Part shown: positions 12,619-23,501 of the stretch, piece by piece
Layout of the letters: each line of letters opens with the position of its first letter
Numbering within the stretch: position 1 is the first letter of the stretch
Origin: Acidimicrobiia bacterium
GTDB lineage: Bacteria > Actinomycetota > Acidimicrobiia > Acidimicrobiales > CATQHL01
Assembly (NCBI GenBank): GCA_009835395.1
Contig: VXXM01000038.1
Coordinates: 1-64,000, forward strand
DNA: 64,000 nucleotides
Reading direction: 5' to 3'
Program-made: the position numbers and the translations under genes
Notes under the pieces: model-generated
The model's database searches: none
What the model was told of the DNA's origin: nothing
The model's input: only the letters and a program-made list of their open reading frames with translations

Positions 12619-13413
12619 ATGACAGCACGCATCCAAGACGGCGGGCGGGCGAGGCGCCCGTCGCGGCTGCGACGGCGAGCATTCGCCGGCGCGCTGATAC
12701 TCCTCGCAGCTTTGTGGTTCGGCGCCTCTCCGGTCGCTGCCGCCGGCGAGACGCCCGGTGCCTGCGTCGCCGAAAAGGTCGAAGCGCTGAACTTCGGCGG
12801 TCGCCACGGCGGAGAGGCCTTGGCGATCCTCAAGGAGACCGCTGCCACCGGTGTGGACGTCGGTGCGGAGGACAAGCTCAAGTCCTTCGAGAAGAAGCTC
12901 GAGGGATGCCTCGAGGCTCCGAACCCGATCATCCCGGAGGTGACCGAGATCATCTGGGGCGGCATCGCCTTCGTCGTACTGTTCGCCTTGATGCAGTGGA
13001 AGCTGTTCCCCGCCGTGAAACGCGGCATGGACCGGCGCGCCGAGAAGATCCGCGACGACCTCGATGCTGCCGAGACGGCGCGTACCGAGGCGTTGGAGGT
13101 GAAGGCGGGATACGAGGCCGAACTGGCCGACGCCCGCGCCGAGGCCGGCCGCATCGTCGACGCGGCCCGTGCCGACGCCGAGCAGGTTCGTGCCGAGTTG
13201 ATCGCCCGCGCCGAGACCGAGGCGGACGAACTGCGGCAGCGCTCGGACCTCGATGTCGAGGCGGCGAAACGGCAGGCTCTCGCCGACTTGCAGAGCGAGG
13301 TCGAAGCGATTGTCATCGGCGCGGCCGAGACGGTCATCGGACGGAACCTCGACCACGACACGCAGGTGCAGCTCATCGAGAGCTACATCGACGACGTCGG
13401 GTCGCAGAACTAG
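12619..13413 (+). CDS. atpF: ATP synthase Fo subunit b with N-terminal extracytoplasmic extension
   Basis: IIWGGIAFVVLFALMQWKLFPAVKRGMDRRAEKIRDDLDAAETAR with long charged helix; preceded by about 110 residues including a signal-like segment. Confidence 0.9.
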   Translation: MTARIQDGGRARRPSRLRRRAFAGALILLAALWFGASPVAAAGETPGACVAEKVEALNFGGRHGGEALAILKETAATGVDVGAEDKLKSFEKKLEGCLEAPNPIIPEVTEIIWGGIAFVVLFALMQWKLFPAVKRGMDRRAEKIRDDLDAAETARTEALEVKAGYEAELADARAEAGRIVDAARADAEQVRAELIARAETEADELRQRSDLDVEAAKRQALADLQSEVEAIVIGAAETVIGRNLDHDTQVQLIESYIDDVGSQN

Positions 13414-13450
13414 CCCGCCGCAGCGTCAGTCAGCCAGGAAGGTCGTCGAG

Positions 13451-13978
13451 ATGTCTGCCGAGGTGGTCAGCAGCTACGCCGAGGCGCTGGTCGCCGTGGT
13501 GCAGGCCGAGGGCGACCTGGCCGCCACCGAGGACGAGTTGTTCGCGGTGGCACAGGCGCTGGCCGGCTCGGACGAGTTGCGGGAGGTGCTCGCCGACCGG
13601 CGCATCCCCGCCGCCCGCCGGCAGCAGATCGTCGAGGATCTGCTCGAGGGTCAGGCTGCCGAAGCCACCGTGGCGCTCGTGTCGATGGTGGTGGGTGCGG
13701 GTCGCGGCGGCGATCTCGTGCGGATCATCGAAGCGGCCGTCGAGCGCAGCGCCGGCCTGCGCAACAAGGCGGTGGCGGAGGTCCGTTCGGCCATCGCGCT
13801 CAGCGATGACCAGCAGCGACGCCTCGCCGAGGCGCTGCAGCAGGCCACTGGCAAGGACGTCACGGTCAAGGTGATCGTGGATCCCACCGTGATGGGCGGC
13901 CTCGTCACCCGCATCGGCGACGAGGTCATCGACGGCAGCGTCCGAACCCGCATCAACCAACTGCGTGAAGCGTTCTAG
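13451..13978 (+). CDS. atpH: ATP synthase F1 subunit delta
   Basis: [14 protein letters not shown]..., [39 protein letters not shown]. Confidence 0.95.
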   Translation: MSAEVVSSYAEALVAVVQAEGDLAATEDELFAVAQALAGSDELREVLADRRIPAARRQQIVEDLLEGQAAEATVALVSMVVGAGRGGDLVRIIEAAVERSAGLRNKAVAEVRSAIALSDDQQRRLAEALQQATGKDVTVKVIVDPTVMGGLVTRIGDEVIDGSVRTRINQLREAF

Positions 13979-13985
13979 GAGACAC

Positions 13986-15620
13986 ATGGCAACCTTCACA
14001 CTCGACACCGGCGACATCACCGCTGCGATCCGTCGAAACCTCGAAGGCTTCTCCCCCGAGATCAGCCAGACCCAGGTCGGGCGCATCGTCGAGGTGGGTG
14101 ATGGCATCGCCCGCATCAGCGGCCTGCCCGGCGCGGCGGTCAACGAGATGCTCGAGTTCGAGGACGGGACCGTCGGGCTTGCGCTGAACCTGGACGAGGA
14201 CACCGTGGGTGCGGTGGTGCTCGGCGAGGTCGACGACATCGAGGAGGGCCAGGCCGTGCGGGCCACCGGCGACATCCTGTCCATCCCAGTCGGTGACGCC
14301 CTGCTGGGCAGGGTGGTGAACGCCCTCGGAGAGCCCATCGACGGGAAGGGCCCCCTCGGGGCGTCCCAGACCCGCCGCATGGAGGTTCAGGCCCCCGGCA
14401 TCACCGGGCGCAAGCCGGTACACGAGCCGATGCAGACGGGCATCAAGGCCATCGACTCGCTCATTCCCATCGGCCGCGGCCAGCGTGAGCTCATCATCGG
14501 CGACCGCAAGACGGGCAAGACGACCATCGCCGTGGACACCATCCTGAACCAGCGCGGCCAGGATGTGCACTGCATCTACGTGGCCATCGGCCAGAAGGCC
14601 TCCACAGTCGCCCAGACCGTGGCGACGTTCGCCGAACACGGGGCGATGGACTACACGGTCGTCGTGGTGGCCCCCGCCTCGGACCCCGCGCCGTTCAAGT
14701 ACCTGGCGCCCTATGCGGGTTGCGCCCTGGGCCAGCACTGGATGGACAACGGCGGCCACGCCCTCGTGGTCTACGACGACCTCTCCAAGCAGGCCGAGGC
14801 CTACCGCCAGATGGCGCTGCTGCTGCGCCGCCCGCCGGGCCGCGAGGCCTACCCCGGCGATGTCTTCTACCTGCACAGCCGGCTCTTGGAGCGCGCCGCC
14901 AAGCTGAGCGACGACCGGGGGGCCGGATCGCTCACGGCGCTGCCGATCATCGAGACCAAGGCCGGCGACGTGTCGGCCTACATCCCGACCAACGTCATCT
15001 CCATCACCGACGGCCAGATCTACCTGCAGGACGACCTCTTCAAGTCGGGTATCCGCCCGGCGGTGGACGTCGGCATCTCGGTCTCCCGGGTGGGTTCGGC
15101 GGCGCAGATCAAGGCCATGAAGACCGCCGTGGGCACGCTGAAGGCCGACCTGCAGCAGTTCCGGGAGCTGGAGGCCTTCGCCGCCTTCGGCTCCGACCTC
15201 GACGCCGTGTCGCAGGCCCAGCTGGAGCGCGGCTACCGCCTGACCGAGCTGCTGAAGCAGGGCATCAACAGCCCCATGCCCGTGGAGGAGCAGGTGGTCT
15301 CCATCTTCGCCGGGACCAGCGGCCGTCTCGACGCCGTCCCCACCGACGACGTGCCTCGCTTCGAGGCCGGACTCCTGGAGTTCGCCCGCAGCCGCCATGG
15401 CGATCTGCTGCGCACCATCGCCGAGACGGGCGCGGTCGACGCGGCGGCCATCGAGGCCGTGGTGACGGCCTTCGCCGATCAGTTCCAGGCGAGCGTCGCC
15501 GAGGGCGGTACCGAACCGGAGGCCGCTGAGCAGGCCGACGCCTCGAGCAGCATGGTCGACTCGGACCGCACGCTGCCCGAGGAGGAGATCGACCGCCCCG
15601 AACTCGAAGAACCCTCCTAG
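13986..15620 (+). CDS. atpA: ATP synthase F1 subunit alpha
   Basis: [21 protein letters not shown] (Walker A), [18 protein letters not shown]. Confidence 0.98.
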   Translation: MATFTLDTGDITAAIRRNLEGFSPEISQTQVGRIVEVGDGIARISGLPGAAVNEMLEFEDGTVGLALNLDEDTVGAVVLGEVDDIEEGQAVRATGDILSIPVGDALLGRVVNALGEPIDGKGPLGASQTRRMEVQAPGITGRKPVHEPMQTGIKAIDSLIPIGRGQRELIIGDRKTGKTTIAVDTILNQRGQDVHCIYVAIGQKASTVAQTVATFAEHGAMDYTVVVVAPASDPAPFKYLAPYAGCALGQHWMDNGGHALVVYDDLSKQAEAYRQMALLLRRPPGREAYPGDVFYLHSRLLERAAKLSDDRGAGSLTALPIIETKAGDVSAYIPTNVISITDGQIYLQDDLFKSGIRPAVDVGISVSRVGSAAQIKAMKTAVGTLKADLQQFRELEAFAAFGSDLDAVSQAQLERGYRLTELLKQGINSPMPVEEQVVSIFAGTSGRLDAVPTDDVPRFEAGLLEFARSRHGDLLRTIAETGAVDAAAIEAVVTAFADQFQASVAEGGTEPEAAEQADASSSMVDSDRTLPEEEIDRPELEEPS

Positions 15621-15632
15621 GCGGGACGGGTC

Positions 15633-16532
15633 ATGCCGGGCGGCGAGGAACGGATCCTCCGGCGACGGATCTCTTCGGTCCAGTCCACGAAGAAGATCAC
15701 GCGGGCGATGGAGTTGATCGCCGCCACGCGGGTCGTCAAGGCCCAGCAACGCGCCCACGCCGCCCGCCCCTACGCCAACCGCATCACGAGCGTCATCGAG
15801 GACCTCGCCGCCGCCGGCGCGGCCACCGAGCACGCCCTACTCCGCCAGAGCGAGGAGATCCGCCGGGTCGGCTACGTCGTGATCACCTCCGACCGCGGTC
15901 TGGCCGGGCCGTACAACTCCTCGGTGATCCGGGCGGCCGAGCGGGAGATCATGGCCGGCACCCGCGAGGGCCGCGACTACTCGCTGATCCTCGTCGGGCG
16001 GAAGGGTCGGGACTACTTCAGGTTCCGCAACTACCGCATCGACGCCTCCTTCGAGGGCATGAGCGACACCCCGCGCTACGCCGACGCCCGGAGACTGTCC
16101 GAGGAGGTGTCCGGCCGCTTCATCTCCGGAGAAGTCGACCAGGTGATCCTCGTGTACATGGAGTTCATCTCGCTCGGCTCGCAGAAGGTGGCGGTGCGCC
16201 GCTTCCTGCCGCTCGCCACGATCGAGGAGATCGCCGCGTTGGGCGGCGGCAGCGCCGAGGCGCGCGCCGCGTTCGAGTTCGAGCCGTCGCCGTCGGGGGT
16301 GCTGGAGGTGCTGCTGCCGCGCTACGTGGAGAGCCGGCTCTTCTCGGCGCTGCTGGACGCCGCCGCCTCCGAGCACGCCAACCGGCAGCGGGCGATGAAG
16401 GCGGCGACCGACAACGCCGAGGAACTGATCGTGAAGCTGACCCGGATGATGAACCGGGCCCGACAGGACGCCATCACAACCGAGATCATGGAGATCGTGG
16501 GTGGGGCCGAGGCCCTGCGCAGCGCCGGCTAG
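15633..16532 (+). CDS. atpG: ATP synthase F1 subunit gamma
   Basis: RRRISSVQSTKKITRAMELIAATRVVKAQ, TSDRGLAGPYNSSVIR, ELIVKLTRMMNRARQDAITTEIMEIVGGAEAL. Confidence 0.97.
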   Translation: MPGGEERILRRRISSVQSTKKITRAMELIAATRVVKAQQRAHAARPYANRITSVIEDLAAAGAATEHALLRQSEEIRRVGYVVITSDRGLAGPYNSSVIRAAEREIMAGTREGRDYSLILVGRKGRDYFRFRNYRIDASFEGMSDTPRYADARRLSEEVSGRFISGEVDQVILVYMEFISLGSQKVAVRRFLPLATIEEIAALGGGSAEARAAFEFEPSPSGVLEVLLPRYVESRLFSALLDAAASEHANRQRAMKAATDNAEELIVKLTRMMNRARQDAITTEIMEIVGGAEALRSAG

Positions 16533-18020
<1,488 letters not shown>

Positions 18021-18021
18021 C

Positions 18022-18420
18022 GTGTCCTTGCAGGTCGAGTTGGTGTCGCCCGAGGAGGTCGTCCTCACGACGACCGCCTCGATGGTGCTGGTACGCACCA
18101 CCGACGGCGACATCGCCTTCCAGCCGGGTCACGTGCCGTTCGTTGGCGTGCTGCTGCCCGAGCGGGTGCGGATCTACGGCGACGACGGCGACACACAGCT
18201 CATCGCGGTGCACAGCGGCTTCGTGGAGGTCTCCGGCGACAAGGTGGCGATCCTGTCCGACGTGGCCGAACTGGCGGGCGACATCGACACCGATCGCGCC
18301 ACCGCTGCCGCCGAGCGGGCGAGGGCCGCGCTTGTTGAGGATCCCGACGACACCGAGGCGGCCGCGGCTCTCAAGCGCGCCGAGGTGCGCTTGACCGTTG
18401 CCGCGGGGACGGCGATCTAG
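18022..18420 (+). CDS. atpC: ATP synthase F1 subunit epsilon
   Basis: LQVELVSPEEVVLTTTASMVLVRTTDGDIAFQPGHVPFVG, GFVEVSGDKVAILSDVAEL; GTG start. Confidence 0.93.
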   Translation: MSLQVELVSPEEVVLTTTASMVLVRTTDGDIAFQPGHVPFVGVLLPERVRIYGDDGDTQLIAVHSGFVEVSGDKVAILSDVAELAGDIDTDRATAAAERARAALVEDPDDTEAAAALKRAEVRLTVAAGTAI

Positions 18421-18545
18421 CCGGACTCGACCGGGCGGCTTGTGCTTGGAACGGCCGGCTGCGGCATCGTGATCGCGACCGCGTAGCCTGCTGAAGATTC
18501 CCTGACGGCCGAGGGGGCCGGCGTCCCCGCCGAGGAGATCACCGG

Positions 18546-19340
18546 ATGAAGCGAATCACGTGGGACCGGGCGCTGGTGACGGGGGCCTCGGCAGGTATCG
18601 GCAAGGCCATGGTCCAGGAGTTGGCCCGCCAAGGGACCGCGCTGGTCCTGGTGGCGCGCAACGCCGACCGTCTCGAGAGGATCGCCGGTTCGCTGGACGT
18701 GGCTGCCGAGGTGCTGCCTGCCGATCTCACCGACCCTGCGCAAGTCGAGATTGTGGCTCGCCGTTGCGCCGCCACCTCCGAACCGATCGACCTGCTCGTC
18801 AACAACGCCGGAATCTGGAGCTTCGGTGCCCTCACCGGTCCCGCTGGCGACGTCGCCGAGGAGATGGTGGCGCTCAACGTGGCGGCCGTGGTGTCGCTGA
18901 GCCGGGCCGCCGCCGGCCAGATGGTCTCCAAGGGTCGCGGATCCATCCTCAACGTCTCCTCCATCGCCGGGTCGCAGCCGCTGCCCTATGAGGTCGTCTA
19001 CGCCGCCTCGAAGGTGTTCGTCACCTACTTCGGGCAGGGACTCCACGAAGAACTCCGAGATACCGGCGTCACGGTCACCACCGTGGCGCCGGGCCTGACC
19101 CGCAGCGAACTGCACGCCCGAGCCGGCCAGCATCGTCAGATCAGCAAGGCCCCCGGCTGGCTATGGATGGAGGCCGAGCAGGTCGCCCACCTGGCGCTCC
19201 GCGCCGCCTCGCGCCAGCGGATCGTCTACACGCCGGGCCTCGGCTACAAGATCGCCTCCAGCCTCGCCGAGGTCATGCCCCGCACTTTCAACCGCAGGAT
19301 CGCCGCGGCGATCAACAGGGGTCGAGCCCGCCTCACCTGA
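18546..19340 (+). CDS. SDR-family oxidoreductase
   Basis: ALVTGASAGIGKAMVQELARQG, LLVNNAGIWSFG, YAASKVFV. Confidence 0.88.
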   Translation: MKRITWDRALVTGASAGIGKAMVQELARQGTALVLVARNADRLERIAGSLDVAAEVLPADLTDPAQVEIVARRCAATSEPIDLLVNNAGIWSFGALTGPAGDVAEEMVALNVAAVVSLSRAAAGQMVSKGRGSILNVSSIAGSQPLPYEVVYAASKVFVTYFGQGLHEELRDTGVTVTTVAPGLTRSELHARAGQHRQISKAPGWLWMEAEQVAHLALRAASRQRIVYTPGLGYKIASSLAEVMPRTFNRRIAAAINRGRARLT

Positions 19341-19430
19341 GAGCCCGGGCCGTCCCCCGTCCGTGGGTCGATTCGCTATATCGTGAGTTGACCCGCCGGC
19401 ATCTCGAAATCAGCGAGTGTCAAGTGTCGC

Positions 19431-19733
19431 ATGAGTCTCCAGATGCCGATGGTGAGGAGAAAGGGGCTCCCTGTGCACGATCCCGGCATCTACGGGCAGG
19501 TGTTCGACAACCGCGAGGTCTATGAGGCAAAGTACCGCCACGAGTTGGAGCGGACCGATCTCGGTCGCGTGGCCCTCATGCATGATGGGGAGGTCGTCGA
19601 CATTTTCGATGACGATTACACAGCCTCGAGAGCGGGATTCGACAGATTCTCTCCGGGTGAATTCTCCACACACCCCATCGGGCATCCGCCGTTGCAGGTA
19701 GGTAGCCTCGGCATGTTCCTTCTGCCCGCGTAG
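19431..19733 (+). CDS. Small protein of unknown function upstream of aspartic protease (possibly DUF5678-like)
   Basis: KYRHELERTDLGRVALMHDGEVVDIFDDDYTA...GHPPLQVGSLGMFLLPA; 6-bp gap to the next ORF. Confidence 0.55.
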   Translation: MSLQMPMVRRKGLPVHDPGIYGQVFDNREVYEAKYRHELERTDLGRVALMHDGEVVDIFDDDYTASRAGFDRFSPGEFSTHPIGHPPLQVGSLGMFLLPA

Positions 19734-19739
19734 TCAGCG

Positions 19740-20129
19740 GTGGCCAACGGCTCAGTTGGCGTTGGGAGCGAGGAGAACCGGCCGCTCATCGTCGCCACGG
19801 CGGCTCTCACCTTCATTCCCAACGGCGAGAAGCTCAGATTCGACGCACTGGTGGACACGGGCGCACAGCGCACAGCCGTAACCACTGCCGTTGTTTCCCG
19901 CCTCAAGACCGTGGTTTCCGGCTCTGGAACGCTTGTAGCAGGCGTTGACGGGACCAGGGTGCCCATCGGCACGCTCTGGCTGCGGATCGGAGTTCCCCCG
20001 CTTCCGTCGAAGGAACTCCGCGTTGCTGTGCTTCCGTGGCAACCCGAGAACCATGACATCGTGCTGGGAATGGACTATCTGGCGGACCACGACTTCGCGA
20101 TACGACGAGGTGTGTTCGAGATCATCTGA
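19740..20129 (+). CDS. Retropepsin-like aspartic protease
   Basis: RFDALVDTGAQRTAVTTAVV (DTG catalytic motif), HDIVLGMDYLADHDFAI (second conserved block). Confidence 0.75.
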   Translation: MANGSVGVGSEENRPLIVATAALTFIPNGEKLRFDALVDTGAQRTAVTTAVVSRLKTVVSGSGTLVAGVDGTRVPIGTLWLRIGVPPLPSKELRVAVLPWQPENHDIVLGMDYLADHDFAIRRGVFEII

Positions 20130-20351
20130 GCTGCGCAGTTGATCAACCTCCGCGCCGTGCCCGTGGGCGTTCCCTGGGAGGCGTCCCGCGGAGCGGTGGC
20201 TTTCGGGGTTGAGCCTCCCGTTCCAAACCGGCGACTCGCGGCAGCGGTGAGGCGCCCGCGTGCCCGTAGCGCTTAGCAGCGCCCCCTCGTCGCTGCGAGG
20301 GCGCGGATTACTATCCTTTCGACCGGTTGCCGGACGTCCTGGGTTGGCCGC

Positions 20352-21296
20352 ATGCTCACGCCCCGCCAGTTGTACGAGACCGTGCTTCGCATGCGTCTTC
20401 TCGAGGAGGGTGTCGGAGTAGCGGTCCAAACCGGCGAGATCCATGGTGAAATGCATCTCGGCATCGGCCAGGAGATGGTCTCGGCCGTGATGGGTCAGTA
20501 CCTGCAGCCCCGCGACGCGCTCGTGTCCACCCACCGTCCCCATCTCCATGCGCTCGTCAAAGGTGTCGATCCGGTTCAGATGCTTGCCGAGTTGCTGGAG
20601 CGGGACGGCCTGAATCACGGCAAGGGTGGCCACATGCACCTCTTCGATCCCGTGGCGAGCTTCATGTGCACCGGCATCGTCGGCTCCGGAGCGCCGATCG
20701 CCGCGGGCTACGCCCTGCATCGGAAACTCGTCGCCCAAGGTGGGCTGACCGTTGCCGTCGTCGGTGAGGGAGCGATGAATCAGGGCGCTGTCTTCGAGAC
20801 CATGAACCTGGCGGCTGTCCTGTCCCTGCCGATGGTCTTCTTGTGCGAGAACAACGACTACGGCATCAGCGTCCCGCGCCGGCTCTCCACAGCCGGACAA
20901 CTCGTCGAACGAGGCGCGGGCTTCGGTATCAACGGATGGGAGTGCGACGGCGTCGACCAGCGGGCCTTGGACGAGGCGTTCTCGGCGGCTTTCGCCGATA
21001 CGCGCAAGCACTCACGCCCGACACTGATCGTGGCACACGTCTACCGGTTCAGGGGACACTACGAGGGTGACACTGACCACTACCGGCCTGCTGAGGAGAA
21101 GGAGACCGCGTTCCGCGACCGCGACCCGCTCCTGGTGGCGCGGCGCGACCTGGTCGGCGCCGGTTGGTCGGATGAACGGATCGTCGCACTCGACGGCGAG
21201 ATCGGGCGCGAGGTGTCCGACTGGTTCGAGGCGGCGCGCTCATTGCCGTTCCCGGATCCGTCCGAGGCGCGCCGGGGGACTTTCGTCGATGTGTGA
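20352..21296 (+). CDS. Thiamine-diphosphate-dependent dehydrogenase E1 component, alpha subunit
   Basis: GIGQEMVSAVMGQYL, GKGGHMHLFDPVASFMCTGIVGSGAPIAAGYAL, VVGEGAMNQGAVFETMNLAAVLSLPMVFLCENNDYGIS. Confidence 0.9.
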   Translation: MLTPRQLYETVLRMRLLEEGVGVAVQTGEIHGEMHLGIGQEMVSAVMGQYLQPRDALVSTHRPHLHALVKGVDPVQMLAELLERDGLNHGKGGHMHLFDPVASFMCTGIVGSGAPIAAGYALHRKLVAQGGLTVAVVGEGAMNQGAVFETMNLAAVLSLPMVFLCENNDYGISVPRRLSTAGQLVERGAGFGINGWECDGVDQRALDEAFSAAFADTRKHSRPTLIVAHVYRFRGHYEGDTDHYRPAEEKETAFRDRDPLLVARRDLVGAGWSDERIVALDGEIGREVSDWFEAARSLPFPDPSEARRGTFVDV

Positions 21297-22302
21297 ATCT
21301 GCGGGCGCGTCCGATCGACGCACCGGCGCGCATCTGGTGGCCGCCGTGCTGATGGAAGAGATGCGGCGCGATGAGGGGATCGTCGTCTTCGGCGAGGATG
21401 TCGGTGCTCTCGGAGGTGTGTTCGGTGCCACGCGGCGATTGCAGCGTGAGTTCGGCGACACCCGCGTGTTCGACACACCCATTTCGGAGACGGCGTTCGT
21501 CGGCATGGCGATCGGGGCGGCGCAGGCGGGGCTGCGGCCGATCGTCGAGATCATGTTCGTCGACTTCATCGGCGTGTGCTTCGATCAGGTGCTCAACCAG
21601 ATGGCGAAGAACCACTACATGTCCGGTGGCCGGGTCAGGGTGCCGCTGGTCATGCGTACCGCGGTCGGCAGCATCGGTTCGGCGGCCCAGCACTCCCAGG
21701 TCCTGTCCGCCACCTTCGCCCACATCCCCGGGATCAAGGTGCTCTTCCCCGCGACGCCAGGGGATCTCCGGGGTCTCCTCGTCGCCGCGATCCGGTCGGA
21801 CGATCCCGTCGTCTTCCTCGAGCACAAGTGGTTGCTGAAGTCACGGCTGGTCGAACTCCCGTTCAACGACGCCGACTCGCCGGACTCGCCGGTCGAGCCT
21901 GCGGCGGTCGGCAAGGTGCGCAGGATCCGCGACGGGTCGGATGTGACGATCATCGCCAGCGGTTGGATGGTGCAGCAGGCCGTGGTTGCAGCCCGGGAGC
22001 TCGAAACGGCGGACATCTCGGCAGGGATCGTGGATATCAGGTCGCTCGTCCCCCTCGATCGAGAGGGGCTGGCGAGCGAGGCTCTGAGGGCGCCTTGTGC
22101 GCTGATCGTGGATGAGGATTTCGCCGGCTTCGGCACCACCGGCGAGGTGATGGCATCCATCGCAGAGCGAATCCCCGGCGAGGTGCGCATGGCGCGGCAC
22201 GCTCTGGACGTGTCCCAGCCGGCGGCGCTGGTGCTGGAGGAGCAGGTCGTCCCGTCGGCTCGATCCATCGCCCTGCAGGCCAAGCGACTGCTGCGGGCCT
22301 GA
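21289..22302 (+). CDS. Dehydrogenase E1 component, beta subunit
   Basis: FGEDVGALGGVFGATRRLQREFGDTRVFDTPISETAFVGMAIGAAQAGLRPIVEIMFVDF; ATG overlaps the E1-alpha stop region. Confidence 0.9.
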   Translation: MCESAGASDRRTGAHLVAAVLMEEMRRDEGIVVFGEDVGALGGVFGATRRLQREFGDTRVFDTPISETAFVGMAIGAAQAGLRPIVEIMFVDFIGVCFDQVLNQMAKNHYMSGGRVRVPLVMRTAVGSIGSAAQHSQVLSATFAHIPGIKVLFPATPGDLRGLLVAAIRSDDPVVFLEHKWLLKSRLVELPFNDADSPDSPVEPAAVGKVRRIRDGSDVTIIASGWMVQQAVVAARELETADISAGIVDIRSLVPLDREGLASEALRAPCALIVDEDFAGFGTTGEVMASIAERIPGEVRMARHALDVSQPAALVLEEQVVPSARSIALQAKRLLRA

Positions 22303-22305
22303 CAC

Positions 22306-22779
22306 ATGTCACAGGTCGTCGCGTTCAATCACTTCAACGTCACCGTGAGCGACATGGATCGCTCGCTCGCCTTCTGGCGGGACCTGCTGGGTCTCGACCT
22401 GCTCGGCAGGGGGATCGTCGAGTACCCCCATCTGGATGAGATCGTGGGGCTTCCGAACACCCGCATCGAGTGGGCCGAACTGGCGCTCCCGGGCGGGGGG
22501 ATGATCGAGGTGTTCCGGTATCAGCGTCCCGCCGGCAGCGCGGTGCGCCCCCAGATCCCCGATCCGGGCTGCACGCACGTCTGCCTGGAGGTCGAGGGGT
22601 TGGACCGGCTGGTCGAGCGACTCCGGGAGGCCGGTGTCAACACCCGGTCGCGGCGGGCGGTGCGGATCCCGTTCGGCGACTGGAAGGACGTGAAGTCGAT
22701 CTACGTCCAGGATCCCGACGGTGTCACGGTGGAACTGATCGAGAAGCCGCTCGGGCCGCCGGAGCGCTCGGGGGGATGA
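22306..22779 (+). CDS. VOC-family (glyoxalase-like) protein
   Basis: FNHFNVTVSDMDRSLAFWRDLLGLDL, CTHVCLEVEGLDRLVERL, YVQDPDGVTVELIEKP. Confidence 0.85.
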   Translation: MSQVVAFNHFNVTVSDMDRSLAFWRDLLGLDLLGRGIVEYPHLDEIVGLPNTRIEWAELALPGGGMIEVFRYQRPAGSAVRPQIPDPGCTHVCLEVEGLDRLVERLREAGVNTRSRRAVRIPFGDWKDVKSIYVQDPDGVTVELIEKPLGPPERSGG

Positions 22780-23501
22780 TGTCGACGGGTCTCGACGGGC
22801 ACCACGCCGTCGTCAGTGGCGCTGCGGGAACTCTCGGGCGGTCGATCTGCGACGAGTTCGAACGCCGCGGCGCCGTGGTCACGCCTCTGGACATCGAGGG
22901 GACGGCGCGGGAACACCTCTGCGACGTCACCGACGAATCCTCCGTGGCGCGGACCCTCGAGGTTGCGTCGGCACGGGCGCCCGTCACCGACGTCGTCCAC
23001 GCAGCAGGTGCTCTGTCCGTCGGCCCCGTCCTCGAACTGGACGCGGCAGAGATCCGACGCATCCTCGATGTCAACCTCCTCGGCGCCTTCCTCGTGGCCA
23101 AGCAGTCCGCGACCTTCCTGGCCGACGGGGGGACGATCACCCTGGTCTCCTCACAGGCCGGCGTGCGGTCGGGCGCGTACTGGTCCCTCTACTCGGCATC
23201 GAAGGCGGGCGTGCTGAGGCTCGTGGAGTCACTGGCCGTGGAACTCGGCCCGCGAGGCATACGCGTCAACGCGGTGTGCCCCGGATCGGTCGACACGCCG
23301 ATGATGCGGGAGTCCGTCACAGAGCTCTCTCGGCACACCGGCACCCCTAAGGCGTCGATCAGCGAGAACTACCGGGCCGGGATTCCCCTAGGACGGCTCG
23401 CGCAGCCGGCGGAAATCGCCACCGTCTGCGCATTCTTGGCCTCGGAGGACGCCTCCTTCGTCAACGGAACCGCCATCGAGGTGGACGGCGGGGAGCTGTG
23501 A
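22776..23501 (+). CDS. SDR-family oxidoreductase
   Basis: AVVSGAAGTLGRSICDEFERRG, YSASKAGVLRLVESLAVELGPRGIRVNAVCPGSVDTPM. Confidence 0.88.
   Translation: MMSTGLDGHHAVVSGAAGTLGRSICDEFERRGAVVTPLDIEGTAREHLCDVTDESSVARTLEVASARAPVTDVVHAAGALSVGPVLELDAAEIRRILDVNLLGAFLVAKQSATFLADGGTITLVSSQAGVRSGAYWSLYSASKAGVLRLVESLAVELGPRGIRVNAVCPGSVDTPMMRESVTELSRHTGTPKASISENYRAGIPLGRLAQPAEIATVCAFLASEDASFVNGTAIEVDGGEL

Noticed and set aside
20140-20350. Possible small RNA or tRNA in the gap before the E1-alpha gene (hairpin gcgccccctcgtcgctgcgagggcgc)
   Set aside because: No tRNA T-loop/anticodon pattern and no conserved copy elsewhere; the bulged hairpin alone is not enough
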